In this document: positions 1 to 8,684 of the stretch, piece by piece
How the letters are laid out: every line of letters starts with the position of its first letter
How positions within the stretch are numbered: position 1 is the stretch's first letter
Assembly: GCF_001468125.1 (NCBI RefSeq)
Contig: NZ_LNYT01000022.1
Coordinates: forward strand, 270,160-334,159
Origin: Legionella rubrilucens
Lineage (GTDB): Bacteria; Pseudomonadota; Gammaproteobacteria; Legionellales; Legionellaceae
DNA length: 64,000 bases
Direction: 5' to 3'
Position numbers and translations under genes: made by a program
The notes under the pieces: model-generated
What the model saw: the letters and a program-made list of their open reading frames with translations, nothing else
Told to the model about the DNA's origin: nothing
Database searches by the model: none

Positions 1-294
1 GGGTGCTGACATCGGCACCGCCGGTTTGGTCGTCATGGATTGACCAGAGGGTTTGGGCGCATTTGCGGCCGCTGCGGAGGAAGACGAGTGAGCGGCTGTG
101 CTGGATCCGCTGGTTGGCGAATTCGCACGATCATAGGTCGTGACGGAGGCCGAAGAGCTGCTATGATAAGTGGTGTCATCCCTGCCGCTGGAGCCGCCCA
201 TTAAGCTCTGCATGGTGTCACACCCTGTCATTAACAAAGGAGCAACCAGTAACAATGAAGACATCGAGACAGTGCGCAATTTCAGTTTTTGCAT
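1..294 (-). CDS. Ser/Ala/Thr-rich lipoprotein, 3' part beyond the left edge
   Basis: The frame runs open from an ATG at 294 to the window edge (98 codons seen). An AAGGA Shine-Dalgarno lies about 8 bases upstream. The N-terminus is a lipoprotein signal: MQKLKLR, a hydrophobic stretch, then a lipobox LMTGC with the lipidated cysteine near residue 25. The mature part that is visible is low-complexity, rich in Ser, Ala, Thr and Pro, as expected of a flexible linker between the membrane anchor and a domain outside the window. It diverges from the CBS-like gene. No family can be named from this fragment; membrane anchoring is the only safe inference. Confidence 0.7.
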   Translation of the reverse strand, partial: MQKLKLRTVSMSSLLLVAPLLMTGCDTMQSLMGGSSGRDDTTYHSSSSASVTTYDRANSPTSGSSTAAHSSSSAAAANAPKPSGQSMTTKPAVPMSAP

Positions 295-445
295 ATCATC
301 ATCCTTGAATAATTGGAGATACAGTCGTATAGATTCTAGCGGGTGCTCCGAACGTTGTAAAACGCCAACTTGTTAATACGGCAAAATTGGGATAAATATG
401 TCTTATGCGTAGAATGCGCAACCCAATCATTAAAAGGATTCATTC

Positions 446-1396
446 ATGATTTACCAGACTATTCTTGAAACCATAGGTCAGACCCCTGTTGTCCGCATTA
501 ACCGCATCAGCCAGGAATTGGACTGCGAACTCTATGCCAAATGTGAATTTTTTAATCCCGGCGGTTCAGTAAAGGATCGAATCGGCTATGAGATGGTTAA
601 AAAAGCCGAAGAAGCCGGACGCATTAAACCAGGCGATACCCTGATAGAGCCCACGTCCGGGAATACGGGGATAGGCATCGCCCTGGCCGGTGCCGTGTTG
701 GGCTACCACGTCATTATTACCATGCCAAACAAAATGAGCCAGGAAAAACAGGCCGTACTGGAACGCCTGGGCGCGACCATCTACAGAACACCCACTGAAG
801 CGGCGTCCAGCGATCCGGACAGTCATATTTCTCTGGCGAAGGATTTACAGCGGCAAATTCCCAACTCCCATATCCTCGATCAATACGCCAACCCCGACAA
901 TCCCAATGCCCATTACTATGGTACCGCGCAGGAAATTATTGATGATTTCGGCAAGGACTTGCACATGGTGGTTGCCAGTGTAGGGACGGGAGGCACCATC
1001 ACCGGCATTGCCCGCCGTCTGAAAGAATATAACCCGTCCATCCAGATTGTCGGCGTTGATCCCGTAGGCTCAATCCTTGGCGGCGGGACAGAAATTAAAC
1101 CTTACCTTGTCGAAGGGATTGGCTATGATTTCTTTCCTGACGTGTTAAACAATGCCTTGATAGACCAGTACATTAAAACGACAGATGCCGATTCTTTCGC
1201 CATGGCAAGGCGCTTGATTCGTGAGGAAGGCTTGTTGGTCGGCGGCTCCTGTGGAGCCGCCATGTGGGGGGCTCTTAAAGCGGCAAAAACACTGGGGAAA
1301 CATCAGAAATGCCTGGTTATCCTGCCCGATTCCATCCGCAATTACATGTCCAAATTCGCTAACGATGAGTGGATGAAAGAGCAGGGTTTTCTGTAA
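446..1396 (+). CDS. Cystathionine beta-synthase-like PLP enzyme (catalytic domain only)
   Basis: 316-residue fold-type II PLP enzyme of the cysteine synthase/cystathionine beta-synthase family, acting on serine or O-acetylserine in cytoplasmic sulfur amino-acid metabolism. Visible signatures are GGSVKDR with the PLP lysine K43, the substrate loop PTSGNTG (residues 69-75), and the phosphate-binding GTGGT near 178. VGVDPVGS, EGIGYDFFPDVL and the ending LPDSIRNYMSKF resemble eukaryote-type CBS catalytic domains more than CysK or CysM. There is no C-terminal pair of regulatory CBS domains, nor an N-terminal haem segment. It is monocistronic: AAGGA precedes the ATG, and a terminator follows. Which thiol or amine acceptor it uses cannot be read from the sequence. 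Confidence 0.85.
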   Translation: MIYQTILETIGQTPVVRINRISQELDCELYAKCEFFNPGGSVKDRIGYEMVKKAEEAGRIKPGDTLIEPTSGNTGIGIALAGAVLGYHVIITMPNKMSQEKQAVLERLGATIYRTPTEAASSDPDSHISLAKDLQRQIPNSHILDQYANPDNPNAHYYGTAQEIIDDFGKDLHMVVASVGTGGTITGIARRLKEYNPSIQIVGVDPVGSILGGGTEIKPYLVEGIGYDFFPDVLNNALIDQYIKTTDADSFAMARRLIREEGLLVGGSCGAAMWGALKAAKTLGKHQKCLVILPDSIRNYMSKFANDEWMKEQGFL

Positions 1397-1403
1397 GGCA
1401 ATG

Positions 1404-1434
1404 GACTCCCCTGAATGGGGGAGTCACCTTTTAT
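1404..1434 (+). terminator. Rho-independent terminator after the CBS-like gene
   Basis: An 8-bp stem GACTCCCC/GGGGAGTC (1404-1411 with 1418-1425) is followed by a T-rich run (CCTTTTATTT). The run overlaps the stop codon of the convergent OTU gene. The T run favours the + direction; on the minus strand the same hairpin has no T run. Confidence 0.75.
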
Positions 1435-2612
1435 TTAATGGCCGAGATGGAACTGCGGGTATTTTCCTGACTGTCGTTTTCAATCATGTCAAGTACCAGT
1501 TTGGAATCGAGTTGACCGATACTGACTGCACGGGCAATGGCATGGATAAGCTCCTTCACCACCTGCGACTCATTGGCTTCTCTGCTCAAACCAATGATGG
1601 CGGGTCTGTTCTGAGCTCTGGCTGTAATTTCAGCAAAGAAATGCTCATTACCGTACTCAAGTCCTACCTGACGAATGCGTCCGCGCAGGTAATCACTGCT
1701 GCCTAATCCTTTGACATACATGGAAATCAGCTGGTCTTTGTTCAAATTGCCATACTGAACCATGTTGGACAGCAGACTTTTATAATAATCAAACTCAGCC
1801 AGCAACCGATTGTCTTCCGCCTCAATACGCGCCAGGATGGCAGGCATTTCCGGATCGGGTTTGCCTTGCTCAGGGTTTGGTTCAATGGGCGGAACGGGTT
1901 GATTGGCAACCAGTTGAAAGCGTTCGGGTTGGGAAACACGTGGAATATAATGTTGTCCCTGCAACTGCATAACGACCTCCCCCACTCCCTGAGACTCGGC
2001 TTGACCATGGTACTTCATTGCGGGTATTTCTTTGTTGGGCTCGACAATTTTCACGGTAACCGGTATGTGCAGGGCATTGGCTAAGGCGGCAATGGCCGTT
2101 TCATCAATCCAGGTGGATGGTTGACGCATTTCAGCGGGTGACGTGCCTTCCGTGTCATCAACGAAAGCACCGCGATAATTTTCGGGATAAGTCACCATTT
2201 CATCGACTGCAATCTGACGCAGGGTATAGGCTAATTTATCAATAAATTCAGCCATTTTGGCAGGTGAATCCACCATTCTCGCCGGTGAATCGACTAAATC
2301 GCGGACACGCTCAGTCACTGTTTTCAATCCAGAGGCATGTTTCATGGGGAATAATTTAAAATGACGTGCCAATATACGCTTAAACAGGTCTTCGATGCCT
2401 CGAGGGCGGGCATTCACAGGAAAGTTGTTTTTAGTCAGCAATTGATCAACCAGAGCCGCTGCAATCGCTCTAAAGCCGCAATCGCCGTGACCGCCGACAT
2501 CAATGAACGCGGGTTCCTGAAGTTTGACTACTTTAGATTTAGAATAGGCCGGCGCCACACCGTGGATGGGATTGACCCTGGCCGGGTTTCTAAAAAAACT
2601 TGATGTACTCAT
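1431..2612 (-). CDS. OTU-domain cysteine protease-like protein, candidate deubiquitinase effector
   Basis: 393 residues. Residues about 37-230 fit an OTU (ovarian tumour) cysteine protease. They contain DVGGHGDCGFRAI with the putative nucleophile C45, a mid-domain WIDETAIAALANAL helix followed by HIPVTV, and a terminal GQHYIPRV with the putative general base H222. OTU proteases cleave ubiquitin chains, and Legionella delivers several (the Lot family) into host cells through Dot/Icm. In the usual D-G-N-C motif the acidic residue is three before Cys; here that place is H42, and Asp sits directly before Cys (D44) and at D38. The C-terminal 160 residues are helical and unassigned. GAGGTG lies 7 bases before the ATG. 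Effector status is inferred. Confidence 0.7.
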   Translation of the reverse strand: MSTSSFFRNPARVNPIHGVAPAYSKSKVVKLQEPAFIDVGGHGDCGFRAIAAALVDQLLTKNNFPVNARPRGIEDLFKRILARHFKLFPMKHASGLKTVTERVRDLVDSPARMVDSPAKMAEFIDKLAYTLRQIAVDEMVTYPENYRGAFVDDTEGTSPAEMRQPSTWIDETAIAALANALHIPVTVKIVEPNKEIPAMKYHGQAESQGVGEVVMQLQGQHYIPRVSQPERFQLVANQPVPPIEPNPEQGKPDPEMPAILARIEAEDNRLLAEFDYYKSLLSNMVQYGNLNKDQLISMYVKGLGSSDYLRGRIRQVGLEYGNEHFFAEITARAQNRPAIIGLSREANESQVVKELIHAIARAVSIGQLDSKLVLDMIENDSQENTRSSISAIK

Positions 2613-2712
2613 CGCACACCTCTATGTCGGGTTATTCTTCCATTCTAATCAAACTAGATTAAGGAAATATTAATAGGAAGACTGTTTCTAAAATTACCTA
2701 AAAAATTAAATC

Positions 2713-3516
2713 TTAATCACTTTTTGGGCAATGGGAGTGAATAAATTGCATAAGCTGCACAAAAAAATCCTTATCCCACAAATTATTATGATCTTTATCT
2801 GCAAATTCAATCAATTTTTTAGGTTCTTTGGCTTTTTTATACAAAACCTCGGCCTGCTCAAAGGGAACAATGCGGTCTAAACGCCCATGCAGAATAAGCA
2901 GCGGCGCACCAATGTGTTCAATCCGGGATAAGGAATCGAACTTATCCCAGGGCGACAGCAGAATCCAGGGGTAATGAAATCGAGCCACTGCCGTCATCGA
3001 TGTGTAAGGGGATTGCAGGATCACCGCGCAAACGCGGTATTGTTCGGCCAGTTTTGTCGCGACACCACTGCCTAAGGATTCGCCATAAAGAATCACCCTC
3101 TCGCTGGTCACGCCCTCGTTCAGCAAAAAAGTCATCGCCGCCTCGCCATCGAGGTACAGGCCTGCCTCACCCGGGCTTCCAGCATTACCGCCATAGCCGC
3201 GGTATTCCAGCAGCAATACCCCATAACCGGCATTTAAAAAACCCGTCACCAAGGGCATGCGAAAACCAATGTGGCCGGCATTACCATGTAAATAGAGTAT
3301 GGTTGGTTTTCCAGTCGCCGCTTTTTTATACCACGAGTTTAACTGAAGACCATCCGACGTGATTAATTTAACATCCTGCATACTTTGTGCATGGAAATGC
3401 TGTCGACTTGGCATTTCTTTTGCTGGAAAATACATAAGATGCCGCTGTAAAAAATACAGAAGCAACATAACCAGAGTGAACACAAAGGCAAGCGCCCAAA
3501 GAAACTGTTTCATCAT
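2713..3516 (-). CDS. Membrane-anchored alpha/beta hydrolase (BEM46/YfhR type)
   Basis: 267-residue serine hydrolase with one N-terminal transmembrane segment (about residues 5-23). The oxyanion region is LYLHGNAGH, the nucleophile elbow GESLGS (S147), the acid D214 in HGRLDRIVP, and the histidine H243 in DKDHNN, giving a complete triad. The layout matches the BEM46/ABHD13-like peptidase_S9/S33 group, whose natural substrates are mostly unknown. It most likely faces the periplasm, anchored in the inner membrane. Two adjacent ATG codons start the frame and no strong ribosome site is visible, so the exact start is uncertain by one codon. It stands alone, divergent from the coiled-coil gene at 3612. 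Confidence 0.8.
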   Translation of the reverse strand: MMKQFLWALAFVFTLVMLLLYFLQRHLMYFPAKEMPSRQHFHAQSMQDVKLITSDGLQLNSWYKKAATGKPTILYLHGNAGHIGFRMPLVTGFLNAGYGVLLLEYRGYGGNAGSPGEAGLYLDGEAAMTFLLNEGVTSERVILYGESLGSGVATKLAEQYRVCAVILQSPYTSMTAVARFHYPWILLSPWDKFDSLSRIEHIGAPLLILHGRLDRIVPFEQAEVLYKKAKEPKKLIEFADKDHNNLWDKDFFVQLMQFIHSHCPKSD

Positions 3517-3611
3517 TGCGTCATTAGAAGGGGCAGTCCTTTACTTTAAAGCAGGGTCTCCATCCAAACAATACACGCCCCGGGAGACACTGTACCCAGC
3601 AAGGAGATGGT

Positions 3612-4349
3612 ATGGACCGTGTGCGGGAAGAAGATTTGCTGAGAATAAAGGAATTGCTGCGTCATGCCAGTGAATTCATTGCTTATTTTGAACTGGCTGA
3701 AGTCAAAATGATGGAGTGGCGGCAGGATATCGAATTGCAGACGCAATTGCAGCAACAACAGACACAGGAACAGTTACAAGGCCTGCGCAAGGAACTTGAA
3801 AATTTCCATGAGGTATTAACCCAGGCAGGGCTGCAACGCCTTCGCCAGCATACGGAACAAACGCTTAAACAGGGAGAAATCCACCTCCATTCCCTGCAGA
3901 AAACCAGTCAGCAAATGCTCGCCGATATGCAGTCTCAACATCGGGAATTCACTAAAACCGTCGAGAAAAGCCTGGCGCAACTCGATGAGTATGCGTTGAC
4001 AGCCATTCAAAAAATCGGCACATTGCTGGCGGACTATGATGTGCAGCATTTCAAACGGGTAGCGAATGAAAGTTGTGAATACGTGGAAAAAGCAGCCAGC
4101 CAGGCCATCACCCAAAGCACGCGCCTGCTTAGAACCTTTCAATGGCGCGCCGCGGCGTTCGCCTGTTTAACGACTCTGTTAACGGCTTTTGGCGTAGGAT
4201 TGTATGTCAACAATGAAATGCCCTGGGAGATGCATCAACAGGCGCGCAATGAACGCGAAGCGGGTAAATTACTGATGAAAGCGTGGCCCATGCTGTCGCA
4301 GCAGGAAAAAGACAACATCGTTGCCGGCGGGAAAAGGAACAAGTCTTGA
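3612..4349 (+). CDS. Coiled-coil protein with one C-terminal transmembrane segment
   Basis: 245 residues, no family recognised. Residues about 10-165 are Gln/Glu-rich and predicted coiled coil (QLQQQQTQEQLQ and onward). They are followed by one hydrophobic segment (about 178-200, FACLTTLLTAFGVGLYV) and a short charged tail. A strong AAGGAGAT site precedes the ATG. The stop codon overlaps the start of the downstream methyltransferase gene (TTGA), so the two are probably translationally coupled. The architecture suggests an inner-membrane protein with a long cytoplasmic coiled coil, perhaps a partner or tether for that enzyme; this is inferred from position only. Confidence 0.7.
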   Translation: MDRVREEDLLRIKELLRHASEFIAYFELAEVKMMEWRQDIELQTQLQQQQTQEQLQGLRKELENFHEVLTQAGLQRLRQHTEQTLKQGEIHLHSLQKTSQQMLADMQSQHREFTKTVEKSLAQLDEYALTAIQKIGTLLADYDVQHFKRVANESCEYVEKAASQAITQSTRLLRTFQWRAAAFACLTTLLTAFGVGLYVNNEMPWEMHQQARNEREAGKLLMKAWPMLSQQEKDNIVAGGKRNKS

Positions 4350-5044
4350 CCGTCTTAGTCTTTGCCGCCATCACGTCACTGCTCGCCCTAGGCTGGCCTG
4401 CCTTCAAACGACGCCGGCACCTTCGACGGTGGCGTCAGACTCTTGCCCTTAGCCATCATGCCAGGCGCTTTAAAGTGCTTTACCAGGATGTAGATGGCTT
4501 TGCGTTATCCCGCTTAAGCCGAACCAATCAGGATGCGATGGAATACGTTTACGGGGAAATTGAGTTTGAACCCTTCATTGCCTTGTTGTCGCTTTGTCAC
4601 ATCACGCCCCACACCGTGTTTTATGATTTAGGCAGCGGTACCGGCAAGGCAATCCTTGCCTGTGCCATGGTCTATTCCCCACAACGCAGTTGCGGTATTG
4701 AACTGTTCGCCCCACTTCATCAAGCCGCGGATGAGCGGCGCATTCAGTTGCAGGCATGGCCTGAGTACGCGCTGAAGGCGAAGCGCATTGAATTCAGACA
4801 GGCTGATTTTCTAGAGGTTGATTTGCGTGATGCTGATTTGATTTTTATTAATTCCACCGCCTTTTTTGGCGATTATTGGCGCAGGATTAGTGGTTATCTG
4901 GAACAGTTAAAACCGGGAACGCAGGTGTTAACTACCAGCAAACCATTGGATTCCGCCGCGTTCAACGTACGAAAAACCACCGTTCTGCAAATGAGCTGGG
5001 GACGCGTTACAGCCTATTTACAGTTCCGTTTGCACACGAAGTAA
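4346..5044 (+). CDS. Membrane-anchored class I SAM methyltransferase, DOT1-like
   Basis: 232 residues from a TTG start whose bases overlap the stop of the preceding gene (TTGA). AAGGA lies 7 bases upstream, and a longer in-frame GTG start at 4283 lies inside that gene and is less likely. The N-terminus is a transmembrane anchor (about 2-20) followed by a basic RRRHLRRWR. The methyltransferase domain has motif I YDLGSGTGKA (D94), the acidic residue E119 at the end of strand 2, and LIFINSTAFFGDYW, a post-motif typical of DOT1-like enzymes. The SAM-binding fold is clear, but the substrate is not. Legionella does secrete histone methyltransferases, yet the anchor argues for a bacterial membrane role here. 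Confidence 0.7.
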   Translation: MTVLVFAAITSLLALGWPAFKRRRHLRRWRQTLALSHHARRFKVLYQDVDGFALSRLSRTNQDAMEYVYGEIEFEPFIALLSLCHITPHTVFYDLGSGTGKAILACAMVYSPQRSCGIELFAPLHQAADERRIQLQAWPEYALKAKRIEFRQADFLEVDLRDADLIFINSTAFFGDYWRRISGYLEQLKPGTQVLTTSKPLDSAAFNVRKTTVLQMSWGRVTAYLQFRLHTK

Positions 5045-5107
5045 ACGCTTATCAGGCCGCTGCATTTGCATTATTTGACTAAATCTTGTTACAGTTAATT
5101 GATAACA

Positions 5108-5135
5108 TTGAATAATTTATTCTCGGGTCTATACT
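5108..5135 (+). promoter_or_regulatory. Predicted sigma-70 promoter of ihfB
   Basis: -35 TTGAAT (5108-5113), a 16-base spacer and -10 TATACT (5130-5135). They would start transcription near 5142 and give a leader of about 75 bases. The leader contains an inverted repeat ATTACC/GGTAAT (5159-5164, 5176-5181) that might be a regulatory site. Confidence 0.5.
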
Positions 5136-5215
5136 GAATATAAAACAATAAAATAGGCATTACCGGCAGTACTCTGGTAATGATAGACCTTAGAACGCGG
5201 CTAACCGAGGTGGGT

Positions 5216-5530
5216 ATGATTAAATCGGAACTCATTGCAACCCTTGCTGCTGAAATGACACGCCTTCCTGAGAAGCAAGTGACTGACGGCATTAACCGAA
5301 TTCTCGACTTAATGAGCCAGGCCCTGATTGATGGGAAACGCATTGAGATTAGGGGATTTGGCAGCTTCTCACTGCATTACCGCCCCCCCCGCAATGCCCA
5401 TAACCCCAAAACCGGGGAAAAAGTGGTCACCGAAGCCAAATACAGTCCCCACTTTAAACCTGGAAAAGAGCTTCGTGAACGGGTCGATGCTTCACGAGGC
5501 AAAATACCGCTTGCGAAAGAAGAGGAGTAA
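5216..5530 (+). CDS. ihfB: Integration host factor beta subunit
   Basis: 104-residue HU/IHF-family DNA-bending protein. [11 protein letters not shown], the core [18 protein letters not shown] and HNPKTGEKV, and the closing [14 protein letters not shown] match IhfB rather than IhfA or HU. It pairs with IhfA to bend DNA by about 160 degrees at promoters and in the nucleoid. The start at 5216 is chosen because GAGGTG sits 5 bases upstream and the N-terminus then aligns with the family; a longer frame from 5180 has no support. The C-terminal tail ([14 protein letters not shown]) runs slightly beyond the E. coli protein. The usual rpsA neighbour is absent. Confidence 0.95.
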   Translation: MIKSELIATLAAEMTRLPEKQVTDGINRILDLMSQALIDGKRIEIRGFGSFSLHYRPPRNAHNPKTGEKVVTEAKYSPHFKPGKELRERVDASRGKIPLAKEEE

Positions 5531-5537
5531 TGCGTTC

Positions 5538-6104
5538 TCAGGTTCGCGGTAAGGTAACGCCAGTTTGACCCTGGTATTTACCGCCCCTGTCGCGATAGGA
5601 CACGGCACAGACCTCGTCAGACTCCAAGAACAACATTTGCGCAACTCCCTCGTTAGCATAAATTTTAGCTGGCAGGGGCGTGGTGTTGGAAAATTCAAGC
5701 GTCACATGCCCTTCCCATTCCGGTTCAAGCGGGGTCACGTTCACAATAATGCCGCAGCGTGCATAGGTGGACTTTCCAAGGCAAATGGTCAAGACATTGC
5801 GAGGGATTCGAAAATACTCCACTGTGCGAGCCAGCGCAAAGGAATTTGGCGGAATAATGCAGACATCGGATTGGACATCGACGAAGCTGTTGGCATCAAA
5901 ATTTTTAGGATCAACAATGGCGGAGTTGATGTTGGTAAAAATTTTAAATTCATCCGCACAACGCACATCGTAACCGTAACTGGAAACACCATAGGAAATG
6001 ATACGGCCATTTCCGGTTTCCCTTACCTGCCGGCGCTCATAAGGAGAAATCATGCCTTCTTCCATGGCCATTTTCTCTATCCAGCGATCTGATTTAATTG
6101 ACAT
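5538..6104 (-). CDS. dcd: dCTP deaminase
   Basis: 188 residues, full length. It deaminates dCTP to dUTP, feeding thymidylate synthesis. Family marks include MSIKSDRWI at the start, [14 protein letters not shown], the catalytic-site GKSTYARCG (Ser/Arg), [17 protein letters not shown] with the catalytic Glu, and the C-terminal lid [11 protein letters not shown]. It faces ihfB tail to tail with only 7 bases between the stop codons and no terminator. Confidence 0.97.
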   Translation of the reverse strand: MSIKSDRWIEKMAMEEGMISPYERRQVRETGNGRIISYGVSSYGYDVRCADEFKIFTNINSAIVDPKNFDANSFVDVQSDVCIIPPNSFALARTVEYFRIPRNVLTICLGKSTYARCGIIVNVTPLEPEWEGHVTLEFSNTTPLPAKIYANEGVAQMLFLESDEVCAVSYRDRGGKYQGQTGVTLPRT

Positions 6105-6260
6105 GGCAACCCTGTATAAATTTTAAAACCGATTTTCTACCACAAAGCATGCCGCAGGGGAAGGTATAGCGCAATTTTCAATCAATAAACCAGCACGGGT
6201 GTACGCAGTAACCGATTCAGGCTCATCGTTTCTGGCCTCGTAATGGACTTATCCTGATTG

Positions 6261-6686
6261 CTAATGAGTGTGTCTTGTTTTCGATCCCGTACTTTTTAAT
6301 TTCCCAAGTAAACTCAATGCAGCCAATAACGCCATGTCTACTTCTGGACGGAAATCCATTGCAACAGCAAATCCAATATAATCCTCTTCAGGTAAAGTGA
6401 ACTCTCTCTTCAAAATTGGCGTTACTTTATTAATCAGGGCCTGCATGGCAATATCATCTATCGATGTATAATGCATTTTTCTACTGGATATCATCTCCCC
6501 CAGGGTGACATGGAGAGCATACTTTAATAAATACAGCGCATCTTCTTGCGTTTGATCCACGTTGCTTAACTGAATCAGACCTTCTTCATTATAGAGGTGG
6601 GTAAACTCATCTTGTTCAGATGAAAACTCAGTGTGAAGAATATCGGGTTGGTGCGCATGAGTAGTCTGGCATCTAAAGAAAAACAA
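6261..6686 (-). CDS. Hypothetical protein, 141 aa, TTG start
   Basis: No family recognised. It is an acidic, soluble, mostly helical protein with a C-terminal hydrophobic helix (MALLAALSLLGKL) and a His/Lys-rich end. Translation appears to start at TTG: GAGGAG is ideally placed 5 bases upstream, and no in-frame ATG occurs early. The start lies inside the end of a possible 45-codon frame (6673-6810) in another phase, so either the two are coupled or a frameshift split one gene. Confidence 0.5.
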   Translation of the reverse strand: MFFFRCQTTHAHQPDILHTEFSSEQDEFTHLYNEEGLIQLSNVDQTQEDALYLLKYALHVTLGEMISSRKMHYTSIDDIAMQALINKVTPILKREFTLPEEDYIGFAVAMDFRPEVDMALLAALSLLGKLKSTGSKTRHTH

Positions 6687-6810
6687 ACAGTCTCCTCACC
6701 TTGCCGTTCAGTGATTTTAAAGCATCCCTGAAAAATAAGGGGGTTTCCCAAACAGCAACTAAAACAAGGGTTTCAACCGTAATCCCTGTCAATTTTTTCT
6801 TGGTTGACAT
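6673..6810 (-). CDS. Possible small upstream ORF, 45 aa
   Basis: ATG at 6810 to TAG at 6673, basic at both ends with a hydrophobic middle (TVETLVLVAVWETPLFF). It overlaps the start of the 141-aa gene by 14 bases, in a different frame, and its own ribosome site is weak. It could be a leader that couples translation, a remnant, or chance. Confidence 0.25.
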   Translation of the reverse strand: MSTKKKLTGITVETLVLVAVWETPLFFRDALKSLNGKVRRLFVFL

Positions 6811-7121
6811 GATGCAGCCGTTCCGAATTAAATTTTGTGGTTAATATTATCACCTGATTTTGATAATTCATGGCGTTTTAAATCGAGCCATTACAATCCT
6901 TTCTGCGAGGCAACGTGGTTGTAATCGACAAACCATTGCGGAAGTTTATTCCTAAGTCATTGAGCATTCATGGATCATCAAACCCACGCCATCATGCTTA
7001 AATGTTTTGACCCAAGCCTCGGCCATCCCATTTGCATCAGCGTCTCCCACTCCCGCCACAATGCGTTGCAATCCCATTTTCTTTATGTTTTATTGTAAAA
7101 AAGGGACAAGGGGTTTATCGG
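6811..7121. other. Intergenic region, no gene seen
   Basis: 311 bases between the divergent small frame and the ankyrin gene. An open stretch in the ankyrin frame begins at 7032, but its start there lacks a ribosome site. AAGGGG upstream of 7122 supports the later start. No RNA gene, repeat or convincing terminator is visible; promoters for both divergent genes must lie here. Confidence 0.4.
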
Positions 7122-8684
7122 ATGATCTATCTCATCATTTTCCTGTTAATGTGCGCTTTGGCTTACCTGCTAACCCCTCTGATTTTCCCGGGTTACTTCA
7201 TCAAAAGTCAGAACCATTCCCTGACAAACAAGGATACGCTGACCCACAACGACCTGCTTAAACTATTAAATTTTTTTGAGTACAGCCCTGTGGAAATCGA
7301 TGGGGTCTGTCACGGCTTTACTTTAAATTGGGCATTGGCTGCGGCAGGTAAATCAGAAAACTATTTTTTTAATCTGCTGAACACCTTAAGGACGCATAAG
7401 GCTGTTTTGCTTGATCAATCCAAATCCATCAGCGAAAAGGTAAAAAATCACCAGACGTTGAATAAAAAGGAAATACAAGTAGGCGAGTTGCAATCGCTTT
7501 TAGGACTTATCTGCCTTGCTCAGGATCCGGATTTTTATCACGAGGTCTATAATAAACCGCTGGCGCAAAGCGCCATTAATCCAATCCTTAAAATGATCCG
7601 CTATCAAAAAACACCGGAACATCAAACCGTCCAATGCCTGTATCAAAAAACGGTGCCCTGCGCTTCCAAAGCCAGGCTGCAGGAATTCCTGCAGCAACTC
7701 CGCCTGCTGCTCAAACTGGAGGATCATGTCGCCATTCTCGCGGGCAGCGAAGAACACAGTCTTGGCTTTCGGGTTCATTCCAAAGGATGGCTGTTCATGG
7801 ATATCAATAACCTGTACAAGCAATCAAAAGACTACCCGCAGCAAATCCTGTCAACGGCAGTACTCGCAGAACGGTTGTATGAAACGCTTTTTGAAAAGGG
7901 CAACCATTTCATCCTATCCACCTGTTATATCGCCAGGCCCAATGCCGGCTTACTGCATCGTTTAAAAAAACTGGATTCAATGTTCCCGGTCACTAAAAAA
8001 AACATGGCCATCACTAATTCCCGCGGTTATGGGTTGCTGCCCATTGCGGCACAAAGTAATGATGTGCCTACGGTGAGAGAGCTGTTGACGCTCGATAAGC
8101 AGCACGCCTTTCTCAATAAAACTCAGCTTAAGCGCACCTTCTTTTATGCCGCCGCTTACAATCACACGACGATTCTCCAAATGCTTCGTCGAAAAGCGGG
8201 GCTTGATCTCAATACTCCCTGTGACTCCGACCACAACAGCATGCTGGGTCTTGCCTGTCGGGAAGGGCATACGGAAGCCGTGATTGAATTGCTGCGTGAC
8301 CCGAGAGTGGATGTGAATTACATCAACAAAGAGGGATGCACCCCCTTGATGCTGGCCTGCACCTCCGAGTGCACAACCACTAACCGCGCGCTTTTTTTAG
8401 CCTTGCTTGAACGTGGAGCCAATACCCTGTCTCCTGACGGTAAGCCCATTATGGAACTGGCCGCTTTTTATGGTAATCAGGCAGCCATCGATGCCATTAC
8501 CAGCCATCAAGCCTCAATAACACCCAACGATTCCGCTTCTGCCCTGAGGCAGTGCTTTACAAAAGCCTATGGCCACTTTTTTAAAGCATCTTCCCCATCA
8601 AAACCACAGATCACAAGCTCACTGGATGGCTGTTCGTTTAAGGACTCAATTTCCGCAATAGATCCCCCAATTCCACAGGCATAG
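7122..8684 (+). CDS. Ankyrin-repeat protein with peptidase-like N-terminal domain, candidate effector
   Basis: 520 residues from ATG 7122. There is one N-terminal hydrophobic segment (1-22). Residues about 45-300 form a domain with [12 protein letters not shown] (C63), [10 protein letters not shown] (H212) and GWLFMDINN (D227). The order C, H, D and the motif surroundings recall the YopT-like/papain-type (C58-like) cysteine peptidases. Residues about 305-480 hold roughly four ankyrin repeats ([53 protein letters not shown]). Ankyrin proteins with a second catalytic domain are typical Dot/Icm effectors. The 3' end overlaps the convergent SPFH gene by 47 bases. The ankyrin part is sure, the peptidase part is inferred from motif spacing. 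Confidence 0.7.
   Translation: MIYLIIFLLMCALAYLLTPLIFPGYFIKSQNHSLTNKDTLTHNDLLKLLNFFEYSPVEIDGVCHGFTLNWALAAAGKSENYFFNLLNTLRTHKAVLLDQSKSISEKVKNHQTLNKKEIQVGELQSLLGLICLAQDPDFYHEVYNKPLAQSAINPILKMIRYQKTPEHQTVQCLYQKTVPCASKARLQEFLQQLRLLLKLEDHVAILAGSEEHSLGFRVHSKGWLFMDINNLYKQSKDYPQQILSTAVLAERLYETLFEKGNHFILSTCYIARPNAGLLHRLKKLDSMFPVTKKNMAITNSRGYGLLPIAAQSNDVPTVRELLTLDKQHAFLNKTQLKRTFFYAAAYNHTTILQMLRRKAGLDLNTPCDSDHNSMLGLACREGHTEAVIELLRDPRVDVNYINKEGCTPLMLACTSECTTTNRALFLALLERGANTLSPDGKPIMELAAFYGNQAAIDAITSHQASITPNDSASALRQCFTKAYGHFFKASSPSKPQITSSLDGCSFKDSISAIDPPIPQA

Noticed and set aside
170-376. + strand frame of 68 codons at the left edge
   Set aside because: It lies opposite the lipoprotein gene, which has a lipobox and a ribosome site.
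2361-2603. + strand frame opposite the OTU domain
   Set aside because: Antisense to a conserved catalytic domain with no start signal.
5565-6092. 175-codon + strand frame opposite dcd
   Set aside because: dcd is certain on the other strand and this frame has no ribosome site or recognisable features.
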